Source of the DNA: Saccharina japonica
Taxonomy: Eukaryota; Sar; Phaeophyceae; Laminariales; Laminariaceae
Length of the DNA stretch: 64,000 bases
Direction of reading: 5' to 3'
Assembly: GCA_008828725.1 (NCBI GenBank)
Contig: MEHQ01003947.1
Location: 1 to 64,000, forward strand
In this document: piece by piece, positions 22,551 to 33,708 of the stretch
Numbering within the stretch: position 1 is the stretch's first letter
How the letters are laid out: each line of letters begins with the position of its first letter
Position numbers and translations under genes: made by a program
Notes under the pieces: model-generated
Database searches by the model: none
The model's input: only the letters and a program-made list of their open reading frames with translations
What the model was told of the DNA's origin: nothing

Positions 22551-23085
22551 GGTGTTATAAGATTTGCCCTGGCTCCATTGATATTGGTTGGTTGCACACC
22601 TACCTTGTACGGTTCAATCAATGTCTAGTATTTTTGGTCCATGAACCTTACACGCGGGTTAATAGTAATTGTATCGCAAATACAAACATATTTTCAAAGA
22701 CCTGCAGATCAAAGGGGTGCGCCTTTTCGAGCCTGAAAGCGTTCACGCCATGCTCACTATAGGCAGTGCCCCAGGAATAAAGGCTATTAACTCTAGGTGT
22801 TTTCCTGCCTTCTAAACAACTACGCAGAACGTCGACAGCATGCTGTTGAACACTCTGGCCGGAGTTCTTGCTGCGGCTGGCGACGACGACAACGACGACG
22901 ACAACATCAACGATGACCTCGTTACCGCAGGCAGTATGTGTTGAACCGAGTACTTTATACGCTTCCCGTACGTTTGCAAACTCACGAACCCACGGCGTGT
23001 GTGTTTTCCCGTTCACCAGAGGATTACAAAAAATCAACTAAAAGCAATCCTCTTCGTTTGTGGTCCCGCGTAGTGCTTCGCTGGA
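22551..23085. other. No gene recognised
   Basis: Contains a short GACGACGAC/AACGAC repeat near 22880-22910. Both strands have moderately long frames (minus 22648-23037), but without ATG or splice support. Nothing assignable. Confidence 0.4.
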
Positions 23086-23493
23086 ATGACAGGTCTGCTA
23101 ATCACCGCGCACTTCTCAAGACCTACGATCGAGAAGTTTTCTTCGCCGGCATCCTCGTCCAGGTCTAACCTTTTGTCACAACATCGATCGTTCTCGAGGA
23201 AAATATCACCGTTGTTGTCACCACGCGCTTTATTGAAGAAAACGTCGGTGTTGTTGTCTCCGCGCGGTTTTTCGGGGAGAAGAATGCCGGTCGTAGATGA
23301 GGCCGCGTGCAACGAAAACGGTGGTGGCGCTACGAAAGAGGATGGCGGCGATTGCAAGGAAGATGGTGACGTTAATGCCGCCAGCCCGACCGTTCCAAAG
23401 GCAAGCAGGGCCAGCAAAGATAAACTACCCAGTTTGGGTGGACTCTGCAGAAAGATAGTACCGACAGAGTCGTATGCTGGCTCGTCGGCTTGA
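23086..23493 (+). CDS. Unassigned 135-codon ORF, doubtful
   Basis: ATG at 23086 to TGA at 23491-23493. The peptide has two repeats of the type SPLLSPRALLKK / SVLLSPRGFSGRR, then an acidic glycine-rich part (ENGGGATKEDGGDCKEDGD) and a basic end. The opposite strand is also open for ~380 nt, including a signal-like ALLAFGTVGLAAL, so the coding strand is uncertain. No family recognised. An identical copy lies at 34244-34651. Confidence 0.25.
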   Translation: MTGLLITAHFSRPTIEKFSSPASSSRSNLLSQHRSFSRKISPLLSPRALLKKTSVLLSPRGFSGRRMPVVDEAACNENGGGATKEDGGDCKEDGDVNAASPTVPKASRASKDKLPSLGGLCRKIVPTESYAGSSA

Positions 23494-25564
23494 TTGTGGC
23501 GGCTGCCCCCGAACGTGCGGTGCGATGTAGCAAACTAGCAGGCATACACTGGTGTTTTACGAATAATTTTGGTTCCAGGAGGTGCTAAGCGCCGACCGGC
23601 TTCCGCATGCGGTATACCTGGCAAACGGTATGCAGTATATCTCCCCCCAACCTCCCCCACCACGTGAATTGGGTGAGAGTTTCAAGTTTTCGTTTGGGAT
23701 GCGCAATAGAGTGACTGTGCGTGCTCCTGCACTGCTGTTGCTGCCCACGGTGTACGTCGTACCGCCACAAGCAATATCATTTTCGGGTGGTGGGGGTACT
23801 GCTATTCGCGGTGGAACACGTTTTTCCTTGTGTATTTGTTCTCCACCAGAGATCGTGGCCGGGGTAGCAACTAGGGGATGATGGGGTTTACGCAAGCACG
23901 CAAGTAAGAGCATCAATTATGCTCGTTTTTTTCTATCGTTTTTTGTATATAGTAGTGGGGGATATGTGAGGCGGTTAGATGCTTGGTGTTCCGCGCATGT
24001 GTGGTTGATATTAGGAGAACATGTTGAGCCTCAGGCAAGATTGCCTTGCTTACGAAAGGCGTGGGATATGATATAGTACTTCTGCCGCGACCGTAAGCTA
24101 AAGCCGCTTAAACCCCCCTGCAAAACGTACTCGGATCTCTAAACGTTTTTATCATAGAAAAGAGATACCGCGCCGCTCCTCTACGAAAATCGCGTCTTCG
24201 TTGTGTGGTTTACGGGGTGTGGGGTCGAGGTACATGTGTATCTGTTACTTTCGGCATGATCCGATGTGATGCTTCGACAACAGTTTCTTGGGCCATGTGC
24301 GAGATAACAAGAGGAGCACAAATGTGGTTTTGGATGCAATGCTCCAAGAAAAACGCCAGGGGCCACCGCGCACCGGGTAGAGTGTACAGATCGGGGCTGG
24401 AGATATAACTTATGCTACTGCGTGATAATACGACGCTGGTTGGTTCTGACTAGCGTATTGTCCAGTGATAACCTGGCTTGGTCTCATTTAGACGTTACCT
24501 TTTGTAGTATAGTCTCGAAATTTCCAGGGCAATAACCCTTCGAGGCTGGGAAGGACACGCAAGCCCAGCATCATAGCCCTGACCGAGTTCGATCCCTGAA
24601 CAATTGGTTATATGCTGCAACGAAGGAAAGGCTTCAACTTGCACGATCACACTGCAACAAATGCCCTATCATAGTGCAACGAAGGAAGGAGTCAACATGC
24701 ACACTACACTACAGTACTCTCGTTGTCGCTCGGGTTAGGGCGTGTTCGTTCAACAAATGCGGGGGCTGCCAAACGAATCCCGCGGCTGCCATATACCATA
24801 TCTTGCCATGCAGTCTAGGCAGTGTTTCCACAGCCGTGTATTTATTGGGGGTGCGGGGTAATGTCGCGCGGAAAAGGTACCTTGCTGCTAAGTTACCATA
24901 CGACACCCTGTCACTCACGAAGTCGCATTCAGCATGCTGTGTTAGGCACAACCCCCATGATGTTTGGGTTCCCCTCAATCCCTTACACCCCTCCCGTCCT
25001 TGTTAAACTCGTACTGCAGTGGCTGTTCGCACCACGCTGGGGAGGAAACGCGGTTTACATGTTAACGTCTACTTGGTATAATTTAGTACTACGAGTAGTG
25101 ACGAGGTGAACGGAGTAAGGCTGCCTGGTACACATACCGTAGGCTGCGTGCATTTGAAGAAATACGCACCAATACGAGCAATCGAAATCTCGCCGCATGT
25201 AAATAGACAGGAGCTCGGCAATCGTGGCCAACTGAAGACTTAAAACGAAACAGGTCTTACGTGTTAGCCCAAGCTCGCTCGCTTTGTAGACGTCGGGTTT
25301 GTGGAAATTCATGACGTACAACTCTAGAAACCAATGATGAAAAAATACGACAGACAAATGGATAGACTGGCAGACAGCGAGACAAACAAAAAAATATAGC
25401 TTACTTTAACAATGGAAGATTGTCTATACACACCCCGCAATTAATCAAGGGAAATGAAGCCTACACGCAACCGGAGACATGATTGACACATATTCCGGCA
25501 ATGGAAGTCGCGGCGCCTCTAGTCCACAAAGGGCGTGAGAAGCCCACGTATTTTTACGTAGAAG
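23494..25564. other. No gene recognised
   Basis: Scattered short frames on both strands, none with a recognisable motif or paired splice sites. GAGTTCGATCCC near 24590 resembles a B-box, but no cloverleaf could be drawn. TGCAACGAAGGAA is repeated at 24617 and 24676. Confidence 0.4.
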
Positions 25565-25746
25565 TGTGGGTGCCAGGCTCTCGGCCCAACCGTCGCATGG
25601 ATATGCCCTGCGTCGGTTTCACCATTCGTCAAGGTCATAAATATCTGAATATTATGGTACTACTGTAGTCTTTTGTATTGCGAGACTACTTGCCGTGTTC
25701 GTCAGCCCCGTATGTTGTCCCGTGCACAACTAACGACTGACGACAC
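25565..25746 (+). repeat. Repeat A, 5' part, target of the Copia insertion
   Basis: Starts GTGTGGGTGCCAGGCTCTCG and runs to CTGACGACAC, where the LTR begins. In intact copies (13030-13080) the sequence continues ACACCCAAGG; the continuation is found after the solo LTR at 37131. GACAC at 25742-25746 is the left target duplication. Confidence 0.8.
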
Positions 25747-25972
25747 TGTTCGTTTGGATCGTGTCAGCAACGACGGTTACAAAAGTTGTAGAGGGTTGCG
25801 TATATATTCGCAGGCGTTATTGTGGAATTCTTGCCTCGTGCGGGAGGAGGGTTCGAGCACTCCGCTCTCTCTCCGCTCTCTCTCTCTCGCTCTGTCTTCT
25901 AATTCAACGAGCTTGAAACGTCTCATCAGACTGCGGGGCAGTCAGGGCATCCAGATTTGCAATCTACGAACA
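25747..25972 (+). repeat. Copia 5' LTR (226 bp)
   Basis: Starts TGTTCGTTTGG and ends CTACGAACA, with the TG...CA termini of LTRs. Contains a (CTCT)n tract and GAGGGTTCGAGCACTCC. It is preceded by GACAC. Compared with the solo LTR at 36905-37130 it differs at four positions (25904, 25911, 25920, 25956), all in the last 69 bases. Promoter elements were not identified. Confidence 0.92.
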
Positions 25973-26029
25973 CACTAGTGTGGGCTGTCAAAATCTAGAC
26001 GTTGTCAGGTCTGGAAGAAGAAGTCAAGA

Positions 26030-29000
26030 ATGGCTTCCGGGTCGGCTCAAGACGAGCAAGCCCTTCCCAAAGATGAGGTACAACAGCTGAGAAGTGAGTT
26101 TCAGCTGGTGGTCGAGCATTGGCAAACGTCAACGATGCATGCCATAAGGAGCATGATGGCCGAGTTCATGACGGACAACGGCCGATCAGAGCCCAGCGGC
26201 GCTGAGGGCAGCGTTGCTGTAGGAGAGAGACCAGCAGGGGCAGGAACCACTGCTGCATTCTCTGCTGTACGAGAAAATTCTGCTGCTGCTGGAGGCGCGG
26301 CAGAAGATACAGCAGCTGGAAGAGAGACAACTTTGCGTGGGAATGCCTCACGCAATCACGGAGCGACGGGACGCAGAGAGGCTGCTGTCCCTGTCCAGGC
26401 GGGCCCAGCCAGGGGTCAGCCTGACCAGCCAAGGAGGGCTGGCGAATGGGATGAATTCCCAGGCGGTGAGTTGGGTGGTGGTTTTGATCTGCCCATCTCG
26501 CGCCATGTTTCCTACAAGCACAGCGCTGCTGTAGGGAATAGTCCAAGAGGGGCAAAACCCACTCCTGTAAGAGAGACTACTGCTGCTATTGGAGCATGCA
26601 TTGGCCAATCGGAGTCCGGCAGCGCCGAGAGTAGCGCTGCTGTAGGGAATAGCCCAAGAAGGGCAGGACCCACTCCTGTACGAGAGACTCTTGCTGATGT
26701 TGGAGCAGCCATTGGCCAATCGGAGTCCGGCAGCGCCGAGAAAAGCGCTGCTGTAGGGAAGAGCCCACGAGGGGCAGGACCCATCACTGCTGTACGAGGT
26801 ACTACGGCAGGAGGAGAGACGATTTTTCGTGATGATGACTCGCGGGATTTCGGATCGACGGGACGCGGGAAAACTGCTTCTTGTCGAGGTTGGCCAGCCA
26901 GGGGTCAGCCATACCGACCAAGGAGGTCTGGAAAGAGGGGTGCAAACCCCAGCGGTGAGTCCCGTAGAGACTCAGCCGCGACTGCCGGTGGCAATGACAG
27001 CAGCGCCAAGGCCACCGAAGGTAGTACTTTCGTAGGGAAGTGCTTCAAGTGTGGCAAGAAGGGCCATATGATCGCAAACTGTAGAGAGAAGCGGTGCAGT
27101 GGTTGCAACGGACTGGGGCACACTGGCGATGTTTGCCCCACGCCGAAAGAAGAGGCTGTGCTGTCGATGGCGAGCGAGGTTGGAGCAAAGGACGTTGATA
27201 TTGGTACGGCCCAGGCTTCAGCTTTCAAGGCCGAAGAGACAGGCAAGTGCAGTGATGGTTTGGGCAGAATGGGGGAAGGAGAGTCGGCTTGGCAGGTAGG
27301 AGACGAGGCCTGGATCTGCGATAGTGGAGCGTCTACTCACATGACGCCCTCAGCAGATTGCATGCTCAATTACAGAGAATGCAACCTAAAACTGCGCATC
27401 GCCGATGGTTCAACTCGCTCCATCGAAGGATACGGTGACGTTCGCTTTGTCTTTCGGTCCGGAAGCGGTCTCGTGCAAGTGCTGATGACTAACGTTGCGC
27501 ACGTGCCAGACCTCCGCTATCACCTATTTTCCCTGCCCACTCTCGTCAAAAACGGCCACACTTTCGAAGGGCGCCCCTCGGGGATTGTAGTCCGGCTCAA
27601 GTCAGAGCGTTCGATCGTGTTTCCGTTGAGTGGGACCCTGTACAGCCTTTGCGGCTACCGGGTCGACAGCAGTAGTGGGGAAAATGCCTGTGCTGTACTC
27701 GCCCCAGGGCAACAGCCCAGTAAGCCCGTGATCGACATCAACGACTACCACTGCGCGGCTGGACACTCCCACGAGGTTCTACTTCGCAAGACCGCGGAGC
27801 AGCAAGGAATCATCCTCAAGGGAAACCTGCTGGAATGCAGGGGGTGCTCCATGGCGAAGGGATTTCGCAAGAGCATCAAGCAATCCACGCACACACGAGC
27901 GGGTAAGAAGCTCGGGAGGGTGTTTGTGGATTTGAGTGGTCCCAAGGTGGTAGAGTCTCTCGGCAGGAAGCGGTACACTCTCATTGTGCGCGATGACTTT
28001 TCACGGTATGCTTGGGTGTATTTCATACGCCACAAGTCGGACGCCGCGGAATTTTGTTTGGAACAGTTCCTCGCGGATTCTCGCGCAGACGATGTACCTT
28101 CGAAAGTGGTCATCGTCCGATCGGACGGGGGTGGTGAATTCCGTGGGGGGAAGTTTGGAGACCTGTGTAGAACACGAGGGATCAAGCAGGAATTCACGAC
28201 GGCGGACAGTCCCCAGTTCAATGGGGTAGCAGAGCGCGCGCTAGGCTTGATCGAGACGGCAGCAATGGCGGGCCGAATCCAGGCTCGGGAGCTATACCCT
28301 GGCGCGCAACTACCCGCAACTGAGTCGTTGTGGGCTGAAGCGTCGCACTGGGCGTGCGATGCTTTGAACCGTACAGCAACCACCGCTAACCTCAAGAGCA
28401 AGTTGCCATACGAGATGTGGTATGGTAGACCCCCCCCGGTAGTACTTCTACCTTTCCTCAAGCCTGGCTACTGCAAGGTGAAGAAAGAGAATAAGTCCCA
28501 GGCGAAAGCACAGGAGTGTTTTTACCTTGGCCCTGCACCCAACTACCCCCGAGACTCGGTACGAGTGCTGACTAGACACCGTACCGTACTGATCACGCGC
28601 AACATAACCTGGCAGCGCGTGTCACCTGCACCACCTGTACCTGCCCAGTCGAGTGACTCCCTGTCTATGGAAGAGGGGGGGTCCGAGGCAGACGACGCAA
28701 GCACGTCGCATCGAGGTGGTGGAGGGGTGGTGCATGAGCCGGACGAAGGTTTGGCTCGCCTGAACGACCTCGATTTGACGTGGGGGTTCGATCTGGACGC
28801 GGTTTTGGAGGAGCGCGCCCAGCAGGCACCTGCCGCCGGCGATGCCGGCGACGGGAATTCAGAGACGATGGGTTTGTCTTTAGGGGGCGCGGTGGACGCT
28901 TCCTCGGTCCCGGTAGGGAGGGTCGAAACAGCCGAGACGACGGGCTCGTCTCAAGGGGGCGCGGTGGGCGCCTCCTCGGCTCCGGTTCGGAGGGTCGAAA

Positions 29001-30498
29001 CAGCCGAGACGACGGGCTCGTCTCAAGGGGGCGCGGTGGGCGCCTCCTCGGTCCCGGCAGGGAGGGCCGAAAGCGACCCGGGCGAGGCATCAGCCTCCGA
29101 CACCGACCAAGGGAACGGTGAGGATCCACCCGCGGTCCTGTCGGGGAGACCAGCTCACAAGCTCAGCAGCTGGAGACGGCTCCCCGAGACAGTAAGGGGC
29201 CGAACCCGGGGTCAGAGCCAACGCTTGGAGGGCGAGCCTGCTGCATGCCGGCCAAGGATGAGGCCTGAGGTCGCGGACGCGCTGCTTGCGGCAGTGTACA
29301 AGTTGACGATGTCTAGGAGAACGCAGAATAGTACATCCTGGACGACGGAGGACGCACTGACTGTGATGGCTGGAGGACCTGCAGCAGATAACAAAGGGGA
29401 GTTAAGCGTGCGCGTGCCGAGTGGATTCCCGGAAGACGTAGAACCGCCCCCTCAGTCCGTAGCAGATGTCGAGCGTTTACAGTACAAAGCGACGTGGCAA
29501 GCGGCCATGAAGATTGAATTGGACGGTCACAACACGACCGGTACGTTTGACGCAGCGATACCGCCGCAAGGGCGGAAACCTGTAGGATCGAAGTGAGTGT
29601 TTACCTACAAGACGGATACGGATGGCCTGATAGTAAAGACAAAGGCTAGACTTGTGGCTAAGGGGTTTAGCCAGGTGCAGGATGTTGATTACTTTCAAAC
29701 ATTTGCACCAACTCCCTCGTCAGTTAAAATTCTGGCAGCTGTTGCCAACGAACACGGTCTGAAGATCGTTCATTTAGACGTCGCACAAGCTTTTGTTCGC
29801 GCGAAACTCGACGCCGAGATATAAATGAAACTACCCGGTGGGTGTGGTGACATGTCAGGCAAAAATCGTTAGCCTGAACCGATCGCTGTATGTTCTGAAG
29901 CAGAGTGGACGACAGTGGGCCGGATTATTGGTAGAAACCGTGGTAGTGTACGGTATGGAGCAGTGTAGGACGGATCCTTGTGTTTTTCGCATGGTTGTGG
30001 ACGGCAAGGTACAACTGGTCATGGCTGTTCATGTGGATGACATCGTGATTGCAGGTTCGGACGAGTCATGCAGAGATTTTAATGCCGCGTTAGTAACGAA
30101 ATTCCCCACGAATAACCTCGGAGAACTGACTTGGTAGACTGGTTGTCTTTCAAACGCGACTGGGAATTGGGGACTTTGGAGATTACGCAGAAGGCGTTTA
30201 TTGAGAGCATGTTGAATCGTTTTGGCGTTAACTCTCCTCTGACATCCCCGCTACCCTTGCTGTGGAACTACTGTAGGTCCAAGAGAGGAAGGCGAACCTG
30301 GTGGAGACTTGCCTTACAGGGAGGCTGTGGGCAGTTTGATGTGGCTGTCGACCATGACGAGGCCGGACATCTCCAACGCTGTGCGTGCTGTGGCGCGTCA
30401 CTCTCACAACCCTGCTGAGAGGCACTGGAGAGCAGGTTTGAAGATTATGGAGTACCTTCACGGGACCAGGTTTTAGGATTGACTTTTGTGCGGGGTTC
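26030..30498 (+). pseudogene. Ty1/copia gag-pol, broken in RT and truncated
   Basis: One ATG-initiated frame (26030-29596, 1188 codons) holds gag, protease, integrase and the start of RT. Landmarks by approximate residue: two CCHC knuckles at 338 (CFKCGKKGHMIANC) and 356 (CSGCNGLGHTGDVC); protease DSGAS at 431; integrase HHCC near 574-606, DDE residues in VFVDLSG (~632), RSDGGGEF (~699) and GVAERALG (~734). The order protease-integrase-RT is diagnostic of Copia. RT begins near residue 1150 and is broken by TGA 29594-29596 where family members have W, TAA 29822-29824, an extra A in the run at 29861-29865, TAG 30135-30137 and later frameshifts. VHVDDIVIAGS is the RT active-site box. RPDISNAVRAVARHSHNPAE near 30350 precedes RNase H, which is cut off by the N at 30499. 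Gag carries a ~117-bp triple repeat (26524-26810). Confidence 0.93.
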
Positions 30499-30499
30499 N
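30499..30499. other. Single N: assembly junction
   Basis: The only ambiguous base in the window. To its left the Copia RT/RNase H is cut in mid-domain; to its right begins sequence equivalent to 19342, inside a MITE. Neither side is a natural element boundary, which marks this as a join or gap. Confidence 0.9.
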
Positions 30500-31907
30500 C
30501 CTAATGGCACGTGCCCACTCCAGCTTATGGCTTTGCTTATGGCACATAGAGCCAATTATGTCAATCGCTATGCCCACCAAATGGGTCAGGGCCTATAGCC
30601 AATCAGCGATCAGCTGATGGGGATGGGGTTTCCACACTGTGCGGGGCTGAATCGATCGGGGGGGTCGCCGTTTTGTCCCCGGTTGGTCGGAGTTGTAGTG
30701 ATATGGCGAGATTTCTGATCCAGGGATGGGGCCCTATCCTTCCCGGGTGTGGCGGAACCTCGATGGTTCTGTTCATTACCAATCTTGTAGAAAGGGCCAG
30801 CGGCCTTTGGCATGGGTTGGCCAACCAATCAGCTGCCGGGATTGTATTTCAAAATTGTAAGTCGGCAGCTAGGCTGGCTGGCTGTTACGACTGCCTCGGG
30901 ATTGTGACACGGCCACGACTGTTGGCAATACTCAGCACGCGACGGCCAGGGCTCGGTGTGGCGTGAGGCCCAGTGCCCCGCTTATTGTGTTTCGCGCTTT
31001 CTCTACCAACGCCGCGAGGCGGGACTGAAACGCGCTGGATCGCGAGACTCGCGAGACCATGACGACAGCACTGGTAGTGTGCAGTGATGTACCAACCTGA
31101 ACGGAAATATAATGGCCATTGGTGAATAAGTGCATAGTCGGTTTGGCCCTTACATTGCCATCCGTAGCCACTGTCTTGGGATTGAGGCAATGCTCAGCGG
31201 TCAGGACTCGGCGGGGCATGAGACTCGGTGTTTCACTGGTTGCGCACCCAGTCTCTCTACTCATGGGGCAAGGCCGGGCTAAAGCGCCCTGGATCGCGAT
31301 ACCATGATCGCAGACAGACAGACTAGCAGCATTTCACAATGCAGATAGATAAGAGTATGCGCTGCAATAGGAACTAGTTACGCCACACATTGACCACCAT
31401 ACAGTACCACTGCTGTTCTTATGCTTCTATGCTTTTACCAATGGTATATACTACGTAGATATAGCGTATAACAATGTCTGTCATGTGTATAATTTAATAG
31501 TAATACATGCAACTGAACACTGATTACGTGTAGACGACGATGGCACTGATCAGCGACTCGGTAGGCTACCGGCTATGTACTGTTGTAGGGAAATGCCTAT
31601 CACCAACAGCGTGGCCAGCAGAGTCGCCCCCTCGAAAACGGAACCGATGGTAACGAGCACCGATGATGGTGAGGTGTGTCCAGCAGTCGGCCACGTTTCC
31701 TGTGCCTGGAATCATGGGGCGTGTATATGTTTTCGTTAATTGAGTACCAAGTACGCACCAATCAGAAGAGGAGATCGAAGAGAACACACGCGCCGTTTCT
31801 CCCTTTCTATTCCGGTTGCCCCCCTCGATTGTTATCGCGCTTTGTTTGCACTCAACCCTCCCCCGCCAACTCTCGTGAACTTGAACTCAATTTACGTCTT
31901 GCCGCAG

Positions 31908-32060
31908 GCACGCCAGGCCTGGCATGAAAAAGCAAAGAGGTCGATTCGGAGGCAGAGCTGTGCCTTTGTCGTACTGGGCACCCTATTCAACGCTTCTGTT
32001 GGGATGCTGGAACTATCGGAGATAGGCCGGTGGACCCCCATATTCCCCTTCATGACTATG
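31908..32060 (+). pseudogene. Duplicate of gene A penultimate exon
   Basis: Identical to 20750-20902, with the same acceptor and donor. The rest of the gene upstream is absent from this copy, so it cannot be an independent gene. Most likely an assembly duplicate. Confidence 0.6.
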
Positions 32061-32574
32061 GTGAGTTAACTTGCGTGTACTTACAAGGGGGGTATTCAGT
32101 AGCAGAGTATATGCTCTGGGTGTTCCCGAGCATATATCCTACGAACTCAACCTTGCTTGGTACATAATTTGTATCGCGTTTATCCTCCGACAATGTGCCG
32201 CATAAATACGGGTACATGTCAACGGCATCACCTAATGAATCAGCTACAGGCTAGAAGAAGAACGCCCACGGAAACCAAAGAAGGAAACCTGTTGTGCCAT
32301 CAGTAATGTTAACAGCTCATTTCGTTGCCTACCTTTAGTTCCGGCTTAACTTTGACCTACTCTCCTCCACCTGTTGCCTTTTATTGCACTGTACACCACG
32401 CTCCTCGACCCCTAAGCCGCATCCACACTCTAGCCTTGTGATAGCGATTTCCCTGGCTCTAATTAGAATTTGGTCAGCATCTTACCAATAGCCCAGCAGG
32501 CGACACCTTCGCACTTGACTTCATCGACTCCACGGGTTAAGATAACACTTATTTACATAGTGTTTATTTCGCAG

Positions 32575-32613
32575 GAGCACTTGCGCGTGCGCCCTGAACG
32601 ACTGTCTACCTGA
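32575..32613 (+). pseudogene. Duplicate of gene A candidate last exon
   Basis: Identical to 21417-21455, including the acceptor. Same reasoning as for the exon copy at 31908. Confidence 0.4.
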
Positions 32614-32897
32614 GACCCACTCACATAGGATCAAATACTAGGATTTGGTAGGTACGTGCGACGAGAGCTGTCCAAGTAGGACATGGCCCCGCTTGGACAA
32701 AAAGCTGATAAAATATATTTGGCCTTCAACACTAAACCCTCAGCCTAACGCCGACCTCCTGCAATTCTTCTTGCAGTGGAGATGTTGAAGAGTTAGTGCC
32801 GACTATCAACTATTTAGTTGAAGCCGTCCCATGTCGTAAACAATACTGCGTGCAATCGTATACGGAGGAGGAATTTCAAGAGATACCATTCAAAGAC

Positions 32898-33708
32898 CCC
32901 GCCATTTTGAGGGGGGGGGGGGTTGTTACCGTTCCGAGAGAGGTGTACCTGGTACTCGACATTCACGCATGGCCGTAGTCGTATCACCATAGACTCTCGC
33001 ATTACTACAATGTCGTGACGGAGCACGTTGGGTTTTAAACAACCAGACAGGCATTGCTTGCACCGAGCGTGAAGCGCCGTGAGGTGTTGGGCGAGTCGCA
33101 TGAAGGGTGAGCTGCATCCTACTAAGAACCGCTTGTGAGGCGGGCTTTTATATAGGCGACCATGATTTAATATCTGGTGTGGCCACTTCCAGAGACAGCA
33201 ATGGGTGGTACTATGTATCTGCCTCGTGGGTGTCTCACCATATACACACTACGTGATACGATCATTCCCCTTGTGCTGAGTTAAGGTCCTCCATCCCGCG
33301 GGGGGGGTGTACTCGTGTCGTGCATTGCCGTAGCCGTATGACGATAGAAGCTCGCATCCCTACAATAGCACGTGGGAGTTTCACCAAACAAGCAGACATT
33401 GCTTGCACCAAGCGCGAAGCGCCGTGAGGTGTTGGGCGAGTCGTATGATGGGCGAGCTGCATCCTACGAAGAACTCCTTGTGAGGTGGACTTGCATATGG
33501 GCGACTGCCTCCAATGAATTGGTCTTATTTCTGACGTGGCCACTTCCAGAGACAGCAATGGGTATTGCTATGTTTCTGCCTCGTAGGTACCTTACCGTAT
33601 ACATACACACTTCGTGATACGATCGGGGGGGGGGGGGTACTCATTTGTTGCTTGCCTTAGTCATTTGACCATTGACCACGCATCCCTTTCGAGACGGGTC
33701 CAGGGGGG
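32898..33708 (+). repeat. Repeat D, duplicate of 21740-22550
   Basis: Identical copy within the duplicated segment; even the poly-G tract lengths agree, which is unusual for independently evolving DNA. Confidence 0.7.

Noticed and set aside
24540-24600. Possible tRNA (GAGTTCGATCCC)
   Set aside because: No acceptor, D-arm or anticodon arm could be paired by hand.
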